Source of the DNA: Rhodocyclaceae bacterium
GTDB taxonomy: Bacteria > Pseudomonadota > Gammaproteobacteria > Burkholderiales > Rhodocyclaceae
DNA: 64,000 nucleotides
Direction of reading: 5' to 3'
Assembly (NCBI GenBank): GCA_016791115.1
Contig: JAEUNL010000032.1
Span: forward strand, 36,558-100,557
Under the pieces are notes generated by a model. The model made no database searches and was not told the DNA's origin. It saw only the letters and a list, made by a program, of their open reading frames with translations. Below, one piece after another: positions 57,471-64,000 of the stretch. The position numbers and the translations under genes are program-made. How positions within the stretch are numbered: the stretch's first letter is position 1; each line of letters begins with the position of its first letter.

Positions 57471-57514
57471 GCTGGGCTTTCCGCGAAGTTCCGACGGTTC
57501 AGAGGAAGTATTTC

Positions 57515-57943
57515 ATGAGAACGTTTTCCGCCAAGGCGCATGAAGTCAGCCGCGATTGGTTCGTTGTCGACGCGACCGACAAAGTCCTCGGCCGCTTGGC
57601 CGCCGAGATTGCGCATCGCTTGCGTGGCAAGCACAAGGCAATCTATACCCCGCATGTCGATACGGGCGATTTCATCGTCGTCGTCAACGTGGATAAGCTC
57701 CGGGTTACTGGGAACAAGGCACAGGACAAGAAGTACTTCCGTCACTCCGGCTATCCGGGCGGAATCTACGAAACCAATTTCACCAAGTTGCAGCAGCGTT
57801 TTCCGGAACGTGTGCTGGAAAAGGCGGTGAAGGGCATGCTCCCCAAGGGGCCGCTCGGGTACGCGATGTTCAAGAAGCTCAAGTGCTATGCCGGAGCGGC
57901 GCATCCGCACACCGCGCAACAGCCCAAAGCGCTCGAGATCTGA
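57515..57943 (+). CDS. rplM: 50S ribosomal protein L13
   Basis: A 142-aa large-subunit protein. [48 protein letters not shown] and [13 protein letters not shown] [16 protein letters not shown] are all canonical. AGAGGAAG lies upstream of the ATG. It is in an operon with rpsI, 22 bases downstream. Confidence 0.98.
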   Translation: MRTFSAKAHEVSRDWFVVDATDKVLGRLAAEIAHRLRGKHKAIYTPHVDTGDFIVVVNVDKLRVTGNKAQDKKYFRHSGYPGGIYETNFTKLQQRFPERVLEKAVKGMLPKGPLGYAMFKKLKCYAGAAHPHTAQQPKALEI

Positions 57944-57965
57944 CCCTATACTTCAGGACACCTGC

Positions 57966-58358
57966 ATGGCTACCAATCACTATTATGGAACGGGTCGTCG
58001 CAAGACTGCCGTCGCGCGCGTTTTCATCAAACCTGGCTCCGGCAAGTTTGTCGTCAATGACAAGCCGGTCGACGTGTTTTTCTCGCGCGAAACGGGCAGG
58101 ATGGTTGTGCGTCAGCCGCTGGAACTGACTCAACACACCAACACGTTCGATATTCTGGTGAACGTGACGGGCGGTGGCGAGTCCGGGCAAGCCGGTGCCG
58201 TCCGCCACGGGATCACGCGTGCCCTGATCGAATACGACGCATCGCTCAAGTCGGCGCTGTCGAATGCGGGCTTCGTTACGCGGGATGCGCGCGAGGTTGA
58301 GCGCAAGAAGGTCGGCTTCCACAAGGCGCGTCGTCGCAAGCAATTCTCGAAGCGCTAA
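57966..58358 (+). CDS. rpsI: 30S ribosomal protein S9
   Basis: 130 aa. [20 protein letters not shown] at the start and [15 protein letters not shown] at the end are hallmark; the C-terminal KR contacts P-site tRNA. The ATG at 57966 gives the normal length, with AGGA upstream. It ends at a terminator at 58390. Confidence 0.98.
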   Translation: MATNHYYGTGRRKTAVARVFIKPGSGKFVVNDKPVDVFFSRETGRMVVRQPLELTQHTNTFDILVNVTGGGESGQAGAVRHGITRALIEYDASLKSALSNAGFVTRDAREVERKKVGFHKARRRKQFSKR

Positions 58359-58389
58359 GTCCGGCGAGAGTTTTGCGCCGTTCGACTGG

Positions 58390-58413
58390 AAAAGCCGCAC
58401 GCGTGCGGCTTTT
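58390..58413 (+). terminator. Intrinsic terminator of rplM-rpsI
   Basis: AAAAGCCGC (58390-58398) pairs with GCGGCTTTT (58405-58413) around ACGCGT; the final T-run forms the U-tract, and the A-run allows function on the other strand too. Confidence 0.85.
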
Positions 58414-58460
58414 CGCATTTCTGGCATCATGCATTCGATAGAACGACCATGGGGTTGCAG

Positions 58461-59495
58461 ATGATCAAGGTTGGTGTTGTCGGCGGTACAGGTTACACGG
58501 GCGTCGAACTTCTTCGTTTGCTGGCGCAACATCCGTCCGTCGCTTTGAACGTCATAACTTCGCGGGGCGAAGCCGGCTTACCCGTTGCAGAAATGTTTCC
58601 GAGCCTCCGTGGGCGGGTGAATCTGAAGTTCGTGGATCCTGCAGACGCGCCGCTTGACCAGTGCGATCTCGTATTCTTTGCAACCCCCAACGGGATCGCA
58701 ATGAAGCAGGCGGCGGATCTCTTGCGCCTGGGCGTCCGTGTGATCGACCTTGCAGCCGATTTCCGCATCAAGGACATCGCGGAATGGGAAACGTGGTACG
58801 GTATGAAACATGCTGCGCCGGAACTCGTTGCAGAAGCCGTTTATGGCCTGCCCGAGTTGAATCGGGAAGCGATACGCGAAGCGAAACTCGTCGCGAACCC
58901 AGGATGCTATCCAACGGCCACTCAACTCGGTTTCCTGCCATTGCTGGAAGCCGGGTTGGTCAATGCGGACAACCTGATCGCCGATGCCAAGTCAGGTGTA
59001 TCCGGGGCTGGGCGCAAAGCGGAAGTGCACACGTTGTTTGCCGAGGCGGGGGACAACTTCAAGGCATATGGCGTTCCGGGGCACCGACACCTTCCGGAGA
59101 TTCGACAAGGTCTGTCTCAATTGGCGGGTCGGACAGTGGGTTTGACCTTTGTTCCGCACCTTACGCCGCTGATTCGGGGCATTCATGCAACCCTGTATGC
59201 GAGGCTGAACGGCTCCGATCAGATCGATCTGCAAGCTCTGTACGAGAAACGCTACGAGCAAGAGCCGTTCGTCGATGTGTTGCCGCCAGGAAGCCATCCG
59301 GAAACCCGATCGGTACGAGCGTCGAACATTTGTCGAATTGCGGTCCATCGACCGCAAGGGCAAGACATGATCGTGGTGCTTTCCGTCATCGACAATCTTG
59401 TCAAGGGCGCGGCTGGTCAGGCCGTGCAGAACATGAACATCATGTTCGGATTTGAAGAGTGCGCAGGGCTGTCCCAGATTCCCGTGCTGCCTTGA
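58461..59495 (+). CDS. argC: N-acetyl-gamma-glutamyl-phosphate reductase
   Basis: A 344-aa arginine-pathway dehydrogenase acting after ArgB. The NADP motif [18 protein letters not shown] starts at residue 4, the catalytic C149 lies in [14 protein letters not shown], and the conserved His in [11 protein letters not shown]. The ATG at 58461 is taken as start because it gives the family N-terminus; 58449 is an alternative. It overlaps DUF6776 by one base. Confidence 0.95.
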   Translation: MIKVGVVGGTGYTGVELLRLLAQHPSVALNVITSRGEAGLPVAEMFPSLRGRVNLKFVDPADAPLDQCDLVFFATPNGIAMKQAADLLRLGVRVIDLAADFRIKDIAEWETWYGMKHAAPELVAEAVYGLPELNREAIREAKLVANPGCYPTATQLGFLPLLEAGLVNADNLIADAKSGVSGAGRKAEVHTLFAEAGDNFKAYGVPGHRHLPEIRQGLSQLAGRTVGLTFVPHLTPLIRGIHATLYARLNGSDQIDLQALYEKRYEQEPFVDVLPPGSHPETRSVRASNICRIAVHRPQGQDMIVVLSVIDNLVKGAAGQAVQNMNIMFGFEECAGLSQIPVLP

Positions 59496-60232
59496 TGTTG
59501 CGGAGGCTCGTGCGGCGCCGTTTTGGTGCTGCGGCACCACGTGTGGCGATTCGTACGCATGTACCCTGGTATTTGAGATTCGGTTTGCCGGCCGTGCTAA
59601 CAGTCGCTGGATTGGCCGGTGCAGCTGTCATGGTCGGACCTTTCGGGCGAACTTCCGGTGATGCGGTTGCTGAACTGTCCCGTCTGCGGGAACGCATCGA
59701 TGCGCTGGAAGGCGAACTGGCGCAGCACCGCAGTGTGTCTCAGTCGGCCGGAAGTACCCTGCAGATAGAGCGGACTACCAGGGAACAGATCGAGCGCCAG
59801 CTGAAAATACTGGAGGCGGAAAACGTCAGGCTGAAAGAGGATCTCTCGCTTTTTGAAAGCCTTACCGAGGTGGAGGGGGCAGTTTCGGATGCGACCATCA
59901 GTGGGTTTACCGTGGAGCCGGATGGAGGGGGCCCTCGATATCGCTATCGGATGCTGATTGCGGTTCGCGGAGCGAGCAAATCAGAGCGGGAGCGAGAGTT
60001 CCACGGCCAGCTTCAGCTTGTTGTCAAACTGCGCCATCAAGGCAAAGCTGCTATCATGAATTTTCCATCGCCGGGAGAGCAGAAGAAGGAGCAGTTCCGG
60101 CTGAATTTCAAGCACTTCCAGCGTGTCGATGGCAATTTCGAGGTGCCGCACGGTGCGCAGGTTACAAGCGTTGAGGTCAGGCTTCTCGAAGACGGCGCGA
60201 CCAAGGTCGCGAAGGTTTTCAATCTTGGTTAG
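59495..60232 (+). CDS. DUF6776-like membrane protein with coiled coil
   Basis: 245 aa. One transmembrane helix (FGLPAVLTVAGLAGAAVMVG, about residues 29-48), then a coiled coil (AELSRLRERIDALEGELAQH to LKILEAENVRLKEDL), then a beta-rich C-terminal domain (YRYRMLIAVRGASKSERERE, FHGQLQLVVKLRHQGKAAIM). It starts with TGATG overlap to argC and is followed after eight bases by bactofilin. The arrangement is conserved in betaproteobacteria and suggests a partner of the bactofilin scaffold; the biochemical role is unknown. Confidence 0.8.
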   Translation: MLRRLVRRRFGAAAPRVAIRTHVPWYLRFGLPAVLTVAGLAGAAVMVGPFGRTSGDAVAELSRLRERIDALEGELAQHRSVSQSAGSTLQIERTTREQIERQLKILEAENVRLKEDLSLFESLTEVEGAVSDATISGFTVEPDGGGPRYRYRMLIAVRGASKSEREREFHGQLQLVVKLRHQGKAAIMNFPSPGEQKKEQFRLNFKHFQRVDGNFEVPHGAQVTSVEVRLLEDGATKVAKVFNLG

Positions 60233-60240
60233 GAGGTGCG

Positions 60241-60642
60241 ATGTTCTCCAAGAAGTCGAATAAGCCCAATGGCCGCATCGACAGTTTGATTGGCGCCGGT
60301 ACCTCTGTCGCGGGAGATTTGACGTTTGCGGGCGGGTTGCGCATCGACGGTGAGGTCAAGGGCAACGTCCGGTCGGCTGCAGACTCTCAGGGCATGCTCG
60401 TCATCAGCGAACGCGCCCGGGTCGAGGGCGAAATACATGTCTCCCACCTTGTGATCAACGGTACAGTGGCAGGGCCGGTCACTTCGACCGAATTTCTTGA
60501 ACTACAGCCAAGTGCCCGGGTCTCAGGTGATGTGTTCTACACTTCGCTGGAGATGCACTTAGGGGCGGTAGTGCAGGGGCGGCTGGTTCATCAAGCGGGC
60601 GGAACGAAAGCTGTCGAATTGAAATTGGCGGCCAGCAAGTAG
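60241..60642 (+). CDS. Bactofilin family cytoskeletal protein
   Basis: 133 aa. A beta-helix polymer-forming protein: GRIDSLIGAGTSVAGDLTFA, LRIDGEVKGNVRSA and VSGDVFYTSLEMHLGAVVQG are the bactofilin repeats, with short variable ends. Bactofilins form membrane-associated filaments affecting shape, polar organelles or peptidoglycan enzymes. GGAGGTGCG precedes the ATG. The membrane anchor may be provided by the upstream DUF6776 protein. Confidence 0.92.
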   Translation: MFSKKSNKPNGRIDSLIGAGTSVAGDLTFAGGLRIDGEVKGNVRSAADSQGMLVISERARVEGEIHVSHLVINGTVAGPVTSTEFLELQPSARVSGDVFYTSLEMHLGAVVQGRLVHQAGGTKAVELKLAASK

Positions 60643-60694
60643 CATGCGTGACCAGCGCATGCGTGTTAGTTAGATGAATTTTGGAGTGTCCCAG

Positions 60695-61045
60695 ATGAAT
60701 GCGATCACCGATTTGCCGAACTCCCTTGTTTTTACCGACAGCGCAGCCAGTAAGGTGAAGGAGCTGATCGTTGAGGAAGGCAACCCCGATCTCAAACTGC
60801 GAGTTTTTGTAACCGGTGGTGGTTGCTCCGGTTTTCAGTACGGATTCACCTTTGATGAAGTAACCAACGAAGATGATACAGTCATGGAAAAGAACGGTGT
60901 GACGCTGTTGATCGACCCCATGAGCTTCCAGTATCTATCGGGCGCCGAGATCGACTATCAGGAGGGGCTTGAGGGCGCGCAGTTCGTCATCAAGAATCCC
61001 AATGCGACCAGTACTTGCGGTTGTGGATCGTCGTTTTCGGTGTGA
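60695..61045 (+). CDS. erpA: Iron-sulfur cluster insertion protein ErpA
   Basis: A 116-aa A-type carrier delivering Fe-S clusters to apoproteins. The three ligand cysteines are C44 ([11 protein letters not shown]), C108 and C110 ([10 protein letters not shown]). GGAG nine bases upstream supports the ATG at 60695 over 60674. ErpA is essential for aerobic growth in E. coli through isoprenoid enzymes. It ends at a strong terminator. Confidence 0.96.
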   Translation: MNAITDLPNSLVFTDSAASKVKELIVEEGNPDLKLRVFVTGGGCSGFQYGFTFDEVTNEDDTVMEKNGVTLLIDPMSFQYLSGAEIDYQEGLEGAQFVIKNPNATSTCGCGSSFSV

Positions 61046-61061
61046 GTCTGTCTAAGCCCTT

Positions 61062-61097
61062 AAAGAAGAAGGACGCTGAGGCGTCCTTCTTCTTTTT
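61062..61097. terminator. 15-bp terminator between erpA and the M23 peptidase gene
   Basis: AAAGAAGAAGGACGC (61062-61076) pairs perfectly with GCGTCCTTCTTCTTT (61081-61095) around TGAG, followed by TT on the + strand. The Pyr/Pur-rich arms provide T-rich ends in both directions, so it serves both convergent genes. Confidence 0.85.
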
Positions 61098-61111
61098 GCT
61101 TACCGGACCGT

Positions 61112-62437
61112 TCAATCCAGTTTGGCAGTCTTGATGCCATTCATCATTTCGAACCGCGTCAGCATCGGTTGAGCTGTCAACCTGAAGTCGTCCAGCCCAT
61201 ATCCGGAGAGCGCATGATTGATCGGAAGGGCCACCGAAAGCGGATCCTGATGTACGTTGGCAATACGGAATTCATAGTGCAGGTGTGGGCCGGTTGCCCA
61301 GCCGGTGCGCCCGACGTAACCAATCACATCCCCTTGAGCAACGCGGCTTCCTTGGCGAATGCCCGACGCGAAGCTGTTCAGGTGTCCATAGGCCGTCGAG
61401 TACCGATCGTGGTGGCGCAGGATAATGAAGTTTCCATAGCCCCGCTGTTGTCCGAGGAATTCGACATGACCGTCGGCCGTGGCGCGGACGCTGGTGCCGA
61501 TCGGCGCGGCGTAATCCACCCCTTTGTGTGCCCGCCAGTCTCCATGGATCGGATGTAGTCGCATCGAAAATCCTGACGATACGCGCGAGAACTCAAGCGG
61601 TGAGCGCAGGAAAGCCTTCTTCAGGCTGCGCCCTTCAGGGGTGTAATAACCTCCCGAACCGGGCTGTCCGTCGTACCAGATAGCCTGGTACGTCGTGCCA
61701 GCGTTATCGAACTCCGCCGCCAGAACACGCCCCGGTTTCACTTCTCGGCCGCTATACGCAAGGCTTTCGTAAACAACGACAAAACGATCGCCGCGGCGCA
61801 AATCCGTATGGAAATCGATTTCGCCACCGAAAATTTCCGCCAATTGGATTGCGACCGAATCGGGGAGGTCGATCTCATCGGCCGCTGCGAACAAAGACGA
61901 ACGAATCGTGCCGACGCGAGTCAGCGTCCGGGTTTCGAGCGATAAGTCGGATTCGCGCGCCTTCAATTCACTTCCATTGCGCTCGATATTGACGGCGCGG
62001 TCCGACCCGGGAATCGGAAACTGGAGGGTATGAAGTTCCCCTCGTTCGTCGAAGCGCGCGCTGACCATTTGCCCGGCCTTCAGTTTCGACTGAAGGGTGC
62101 GCGCAACCGTATCCGTGCGCAGGAAAGCCTCAGCCTTGGAATCGTCGATTCCGAGGCGACGAACGATGCTGGAAATGGTGTCTCCCGGCCGAATACGTTC
62201 TTCCCGCGAAAAATGCAATCCATCGTTGGACGACGTTGTCGGGGCGGGCTGGGAAACCTGAACCAGTATGGATTGCGCTGGCAGATACACATCCGTGGTT
62301 CGCGCCGTATTGGCAAACGTGGTGACGACTGAAAGGAGCGAAAGCGCGGCGGCTCCGCCAAGGATCCAGCGGTGGAATCGACGATTTCCGACGGGATCCC
62401 CCAGTTGGGCTAAGATTCGACTCTTTTCCTTGCACAT
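61112..62437 (-). CDS. M23 peptidoglycan endopeptidase (MepM/OapA-like)
   Basis: 441 aa. A transmembrane or signal segment (WILGGAAALSLLSVVTTFA), then a LysM-like/OapA region (RIRPGDTISSIVRRLGIDDS), then an intact M23 domain (about residues 300-400) with zinc ligands in HKGVDYAAPIGT and GPHLHYEF (HLH). It should cleave peptide cross-links. It is divergent from tyrS, as in many betaproteobacteria. Unlike EnvC in this window, all catalytic residues are present. Confidence 0.92.
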   Translation of the reverse strand: MCKEKSRILAQLGDPVGNRRFHRWILGGAAALSLLSVVTTFANTARTTDVYLPAQSILVQVSQPAPTTSSNDGLHFSREERIRPGDTISSIVRRLGIDDSKAEAFLRTDTVARTLQSKLKAGQMVSARFDERGELHTLQFPIPGSDRAVNIERNGSELKARESDLSLETRTLTRVGTIRSSLFAAADEIDLPDSVAIQLAEIFGGEIDFHTDLRRGDRFVVVYESLAYSGREVKPGRVLAAEFDNAGTTYQAIWYDGQPGSGGYYTPEGRSLKKAFLRSPLEFSRVSSGFSMRLHPIHGDWRAHKGVDYAAPIGTSVRATADGHVEFLGQQRGYGNFIILRHHDRYSTAYGHLNSFASGIRQGSRVAQGDVIGYVGRTGWATGPHLHYEFRIANVHQDPLSVALPINHALSGYGLDDFRLTAQPMLTRFEMMNGIKTAKLD

Positions 62438-62481
62438 GGCAGTTTGAACTCGCCAGCAAAAACAGGCCGGAGTCTAGCAAA

Positions 62482-62510
62482 TTAACGGCCGCGCACCAAT
62501 TGCCAATAAT
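62482..62510 (+). promoter_or_regulatory. Putative tyrS promoter
   Basis: TTAACG (62482-62487), a 17-base spacer and AATAAT (62505-62510). A start near 62517 would leave a very short leader, which argues against the TTG at 62516 as the tyrS start codon. Confidence 0.4.
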
Positions 62511-62524
62511 TTGAATTGCACGGG

Positions 62525-63727
62525 GTGGATGGAGTGCTTGAAGCTGATTTGTCATTGATCAGGCGCGGTTCTGAGGAATTGCTTCTTGAAGCTGAGCTGC
62601 TCGAGAGACTAAAGACCGGAAGGCCGTTGCGTGTGAAGGCCGGTTTCGATCCGACGGCACCGGATCTGCATCTCGGACATACGGTTCTCATCAACAAGCT
62701 GCGTCATTTTCAGGAGCTCGGCCATAGAGTTCTTTTTCTGATTGGCGACTTCACCGGGATGATTGGTGATCCTACGGGAAAGAATGCAACGCGCCCTCCT
62801 TTGTCCCGCGAGCAGATCGAAGTCAACTCCCGGACCTATCAGGAGCAGGTGTTCAAGATTCTGGATCCAGACAAGACGGAGGTGTGCTTCAACTCCACCT
62901 GGATGGAAAGCTTGGGGGCTGCCGGGATGATTCGTCTCGCTGCGCAGCATACGGTGGCGCGCATGTTGGAGCGGGACGATTTCGGAAGGCGCTTTCGAGG
63001 GAACCAGTCAATTGCGATCCACGAGTTTCTGTATCCGTTATGTCAAGGGTACGACTCGGTTGCGATGCGTGCAGATGTTGAACTTGGAGGGACCGACCAG
63101 AAGTTCAATCTGCTGGTCGGACGCGAACTCCAGAAGCATGCAGGGCAATCCCCCCAGGTTGTTCTGATGATGCCTCTGCTCGAAGGACTCGATGGCGTCA
63201 ACAAGATGTCGAAGTCGCTCGGAAATTATGTGGGTATCGCAGAGTCGGCACAGGAGATTTTCGGGAAATTGATGTCGATATCGGATGATCTGATGTGGCG
63301 TTACTTCGAATTGCTTTCGTTCCGCCCTGCGCAGGAGATTGCCTTGTTCAGGCAGCAAATCGGAGAGGGGCGCAATCCGCGCGATGTGAAGGTTCTCCTG
63401 GCGCAGGAGATTGTCGAGCGCTTCCACGATAGGCGAGCTGCTGACAATGCGCTCATCGATTTCGAGGCACGCTTCCGTCAGGGGGGGCTTCCCGAGAACA
63501 TGCCGGAAGTCACGTTGGTATGCGCCGGAGACTCAATGCCTGTCGGCAATATCCTGAAGCAGGCTGGCCTGACAGGCAGTACTTCCGAATCCATTCGCAT
63601 GATCGAACAAGGCGGTGTTCGTCTGGATGGCGACAAGGTTTCTGATCGTGCGATGTCACTTTCGAAGGGCGTTACGGTTGTATTGCAGGTCGGCAAGCGG
63701 AAGTTTGCTCGCGTGCATCTGGCGTAA
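62525..63727 (+). CDS. tyrS: Tyrosyl-tRNA synthetase
   Basis: About 400 aa, class I synthetase. [17 protein letters not shown] contains the HIGH-type motif HLGH and NKMSKSLGN is the KMSKS loop; the C-terminal S4 RNA-binding domain has [20 protein letters not shown]. It is the TyrZ-like subclass ([14 protein letters not shown]). No ATG exists at the expected start: GTG 62525 and GTG 62534 and TTG 62516 are candidates; 62525 best matches the family N-terminal length. It is followed by the rrn promoter. Confidence 0.93.
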   Translation: MDGVLEADLSLIRRGSEELLLEAELLERLKTGRPLRVKAGFDPTAPDLHLGHTVLINKLRHFQELGHRVLFLIGDFTGMIGDPTGKNATRPPLSREQIEVNSRTYQEQVFKILDPDKTEVCFNSTWMESLGAAGMIRLAAQHTVARMLERDDFGRRFRGNQSIAIHEFLYPLCQGYDSVAMRADVELGGTDQKFNLLVGRELQKHAGQSPQVVLMMPLLEGLDGVNKMSKSLGNYVGIAESAQEIFGKLMSISDDLMWRYFELLSFRPAQEIALFRQQIGEGRNPRDVKVLLAQEIVERFHDRRAADNALIDFEARFRQGGLPENMPEVTLVCAGDSMPVGNILKQAGLTGSTSESIRMIEQGGVRLDGDKVSDRAMSLSKGVTVVLQVGKRKFARVHLA

Positions 63728-63781
63728 ACATCGGGATTTGCGGGCGGCTTCGAGTTGTCCAAAAAATCTTTCTAGAAAGTG

Positions 63782-63809
63782 TTGACGGGCAAACGCCGGC
63801 CTGTATAAT
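63782..63809 (+). promoter_or_regulatory. rRNA operon promoter
   Basis: TTGACG (63782-63787), a 16-base spacer and consensus TATAAT (63804-63809). An A/T-rich tract (around 63760-63778, CCAAAAAATCTTTCTAG) directly upstream is placed like an UP element. The GC-rich bases after the -10 (GCGCACC) fit a stringent-type discriminator. Confidence 0.85.
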
Positions 63810-64000
63810 GCGCACCTCTTCGCTGCACATCGCAGCGCCGCAATCCAGCCAAGTGCTTGAAGCGGAACGATCTTTAACAGTTAGAACAGCCGATAGGTGT
63901 GGGTGCTGTGGTGGGTTGAGTTGGTTGATGTAGTCGTGAGCTGAGTTCTTATCGGGGCGAGGTTCATGGATGTCTGGCGAGAGTTGGGCATTTGGCTGGA
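63810..64000 (+). other. rRNA operon leader (boxA region)
   Basis: The transcribed leader before a 16S rRNA gene that lies beyond the right edge. GATCTTTAACAG (63869-63880) resembles the boxA antitermination element TGCTCTTTAACA, and TTAGAACAGCCGATAGGTGT just after it is the conserved proteobacterial rrn leader. The 16S gene itself is not yet reached. Confidence 0.8.

Overview
The window is 64 kb of a GC-rich proteobacterial chromosome. Gene content and order point to a betaproteobacterium, most likely Rhodocyclales (Azoarcus/Thauera/Aromatoleum-like). The diagnostic blocks are gpmA-envC-ctpA, secB-gpsA-trmL, engB-hemB, fmdB-DUF502-aspS-nudB, pilB-pilC-pilD, rplM-rpsI-argC-bactofilin-erpA and tyrS followed by an rRNA-operon leader. 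This placement is inferred from synteny and protein character; no database search was run. I see no insertion sequence, prophage, CRISPR array or tRNA gene. Most of the window reads as core chromosome.

Layout. 1-8.9 kb is a fatty-acid beta-oxidation locus on the + strand: a 5'-cut thiolase, a FadJ-type hydratase-dehydrogenase, a hotdog thioesterase, a FadL/OmpP1 porin, a FadN-type dehydrogenase-hydratase with its own thiolase, and a crotonase. A GDSL-esterase autotransporter follows at 9.05-10.9 kb, and together these suggest extracellular lipid hydrolysis, uptake and degradation. 10.9-17.8 kb carries envelope and housekeeping genes: DUF218, DUF2802, a SPOR protein, MoeB/ThiF, CtpA, EnvC and GpmA. 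18.0-21.0 kb is an ArsR-rhodanese-grxC-secB-SH3-gpsA run. 21.0-24.9 kb holds trmL, comF, bioB and a BioC-like methyltransferase. 25.3-26.6 kb is an ECF sigma/anti-sigma pair. 26.7-32.8 kb holds DUF455, cytochrome c4, engB, hemB, slmA, a HAD phosphatase and argB.

32.9-41.7 kb is mainly on the - strand: hsp20; the fmdB-DUF502-aspS-RNase-barstar-nudB run; and the type IV pilus genes pilB-C-D. 42-49.5 kb carries a CcsA-like protein, ffh, a five-PAS FixL-like kinase with a FixJ-like regulator, a STAS protein, a phasin-like protein and a lytic transglycosylase. 49.5-56.6 kb holds proS, rppH, a CBS protein, the rubrerythrin/Fe-S/DUF3501 cluster, a CNP1-like protein and coq7. 57-64 kb holds rplM-rpsI, argC, DUF6776, bactofilin, erpA, an M23 peptidase, tyrS and an rrn promoter with leader.

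The signals most worth following are non-coding or poorly characterised. (1) A compact transcription unit at 57.28-57.43 kb has its own promoter and a strong terminator, and carries three CCUCC anti-Shine-Dalgarno motifs, just ahead of the separate rplM promoter. (2) A run of hairpins between engB and hemB displays a GGAGGUGA Shine-Dalgarno mimic in a loop. (3) A CRP-like site and an intrinsic terminator frame a gene-free stretch at 24.9-25.2 kb. (4) A secreted RNase Sa-like enzyme is translationally coupled to a barstar-type inhibitor. (5) The rubrerythrin/GlpC-like/DUF3501 operon sits behind a near-consensus sigma70 promoter.
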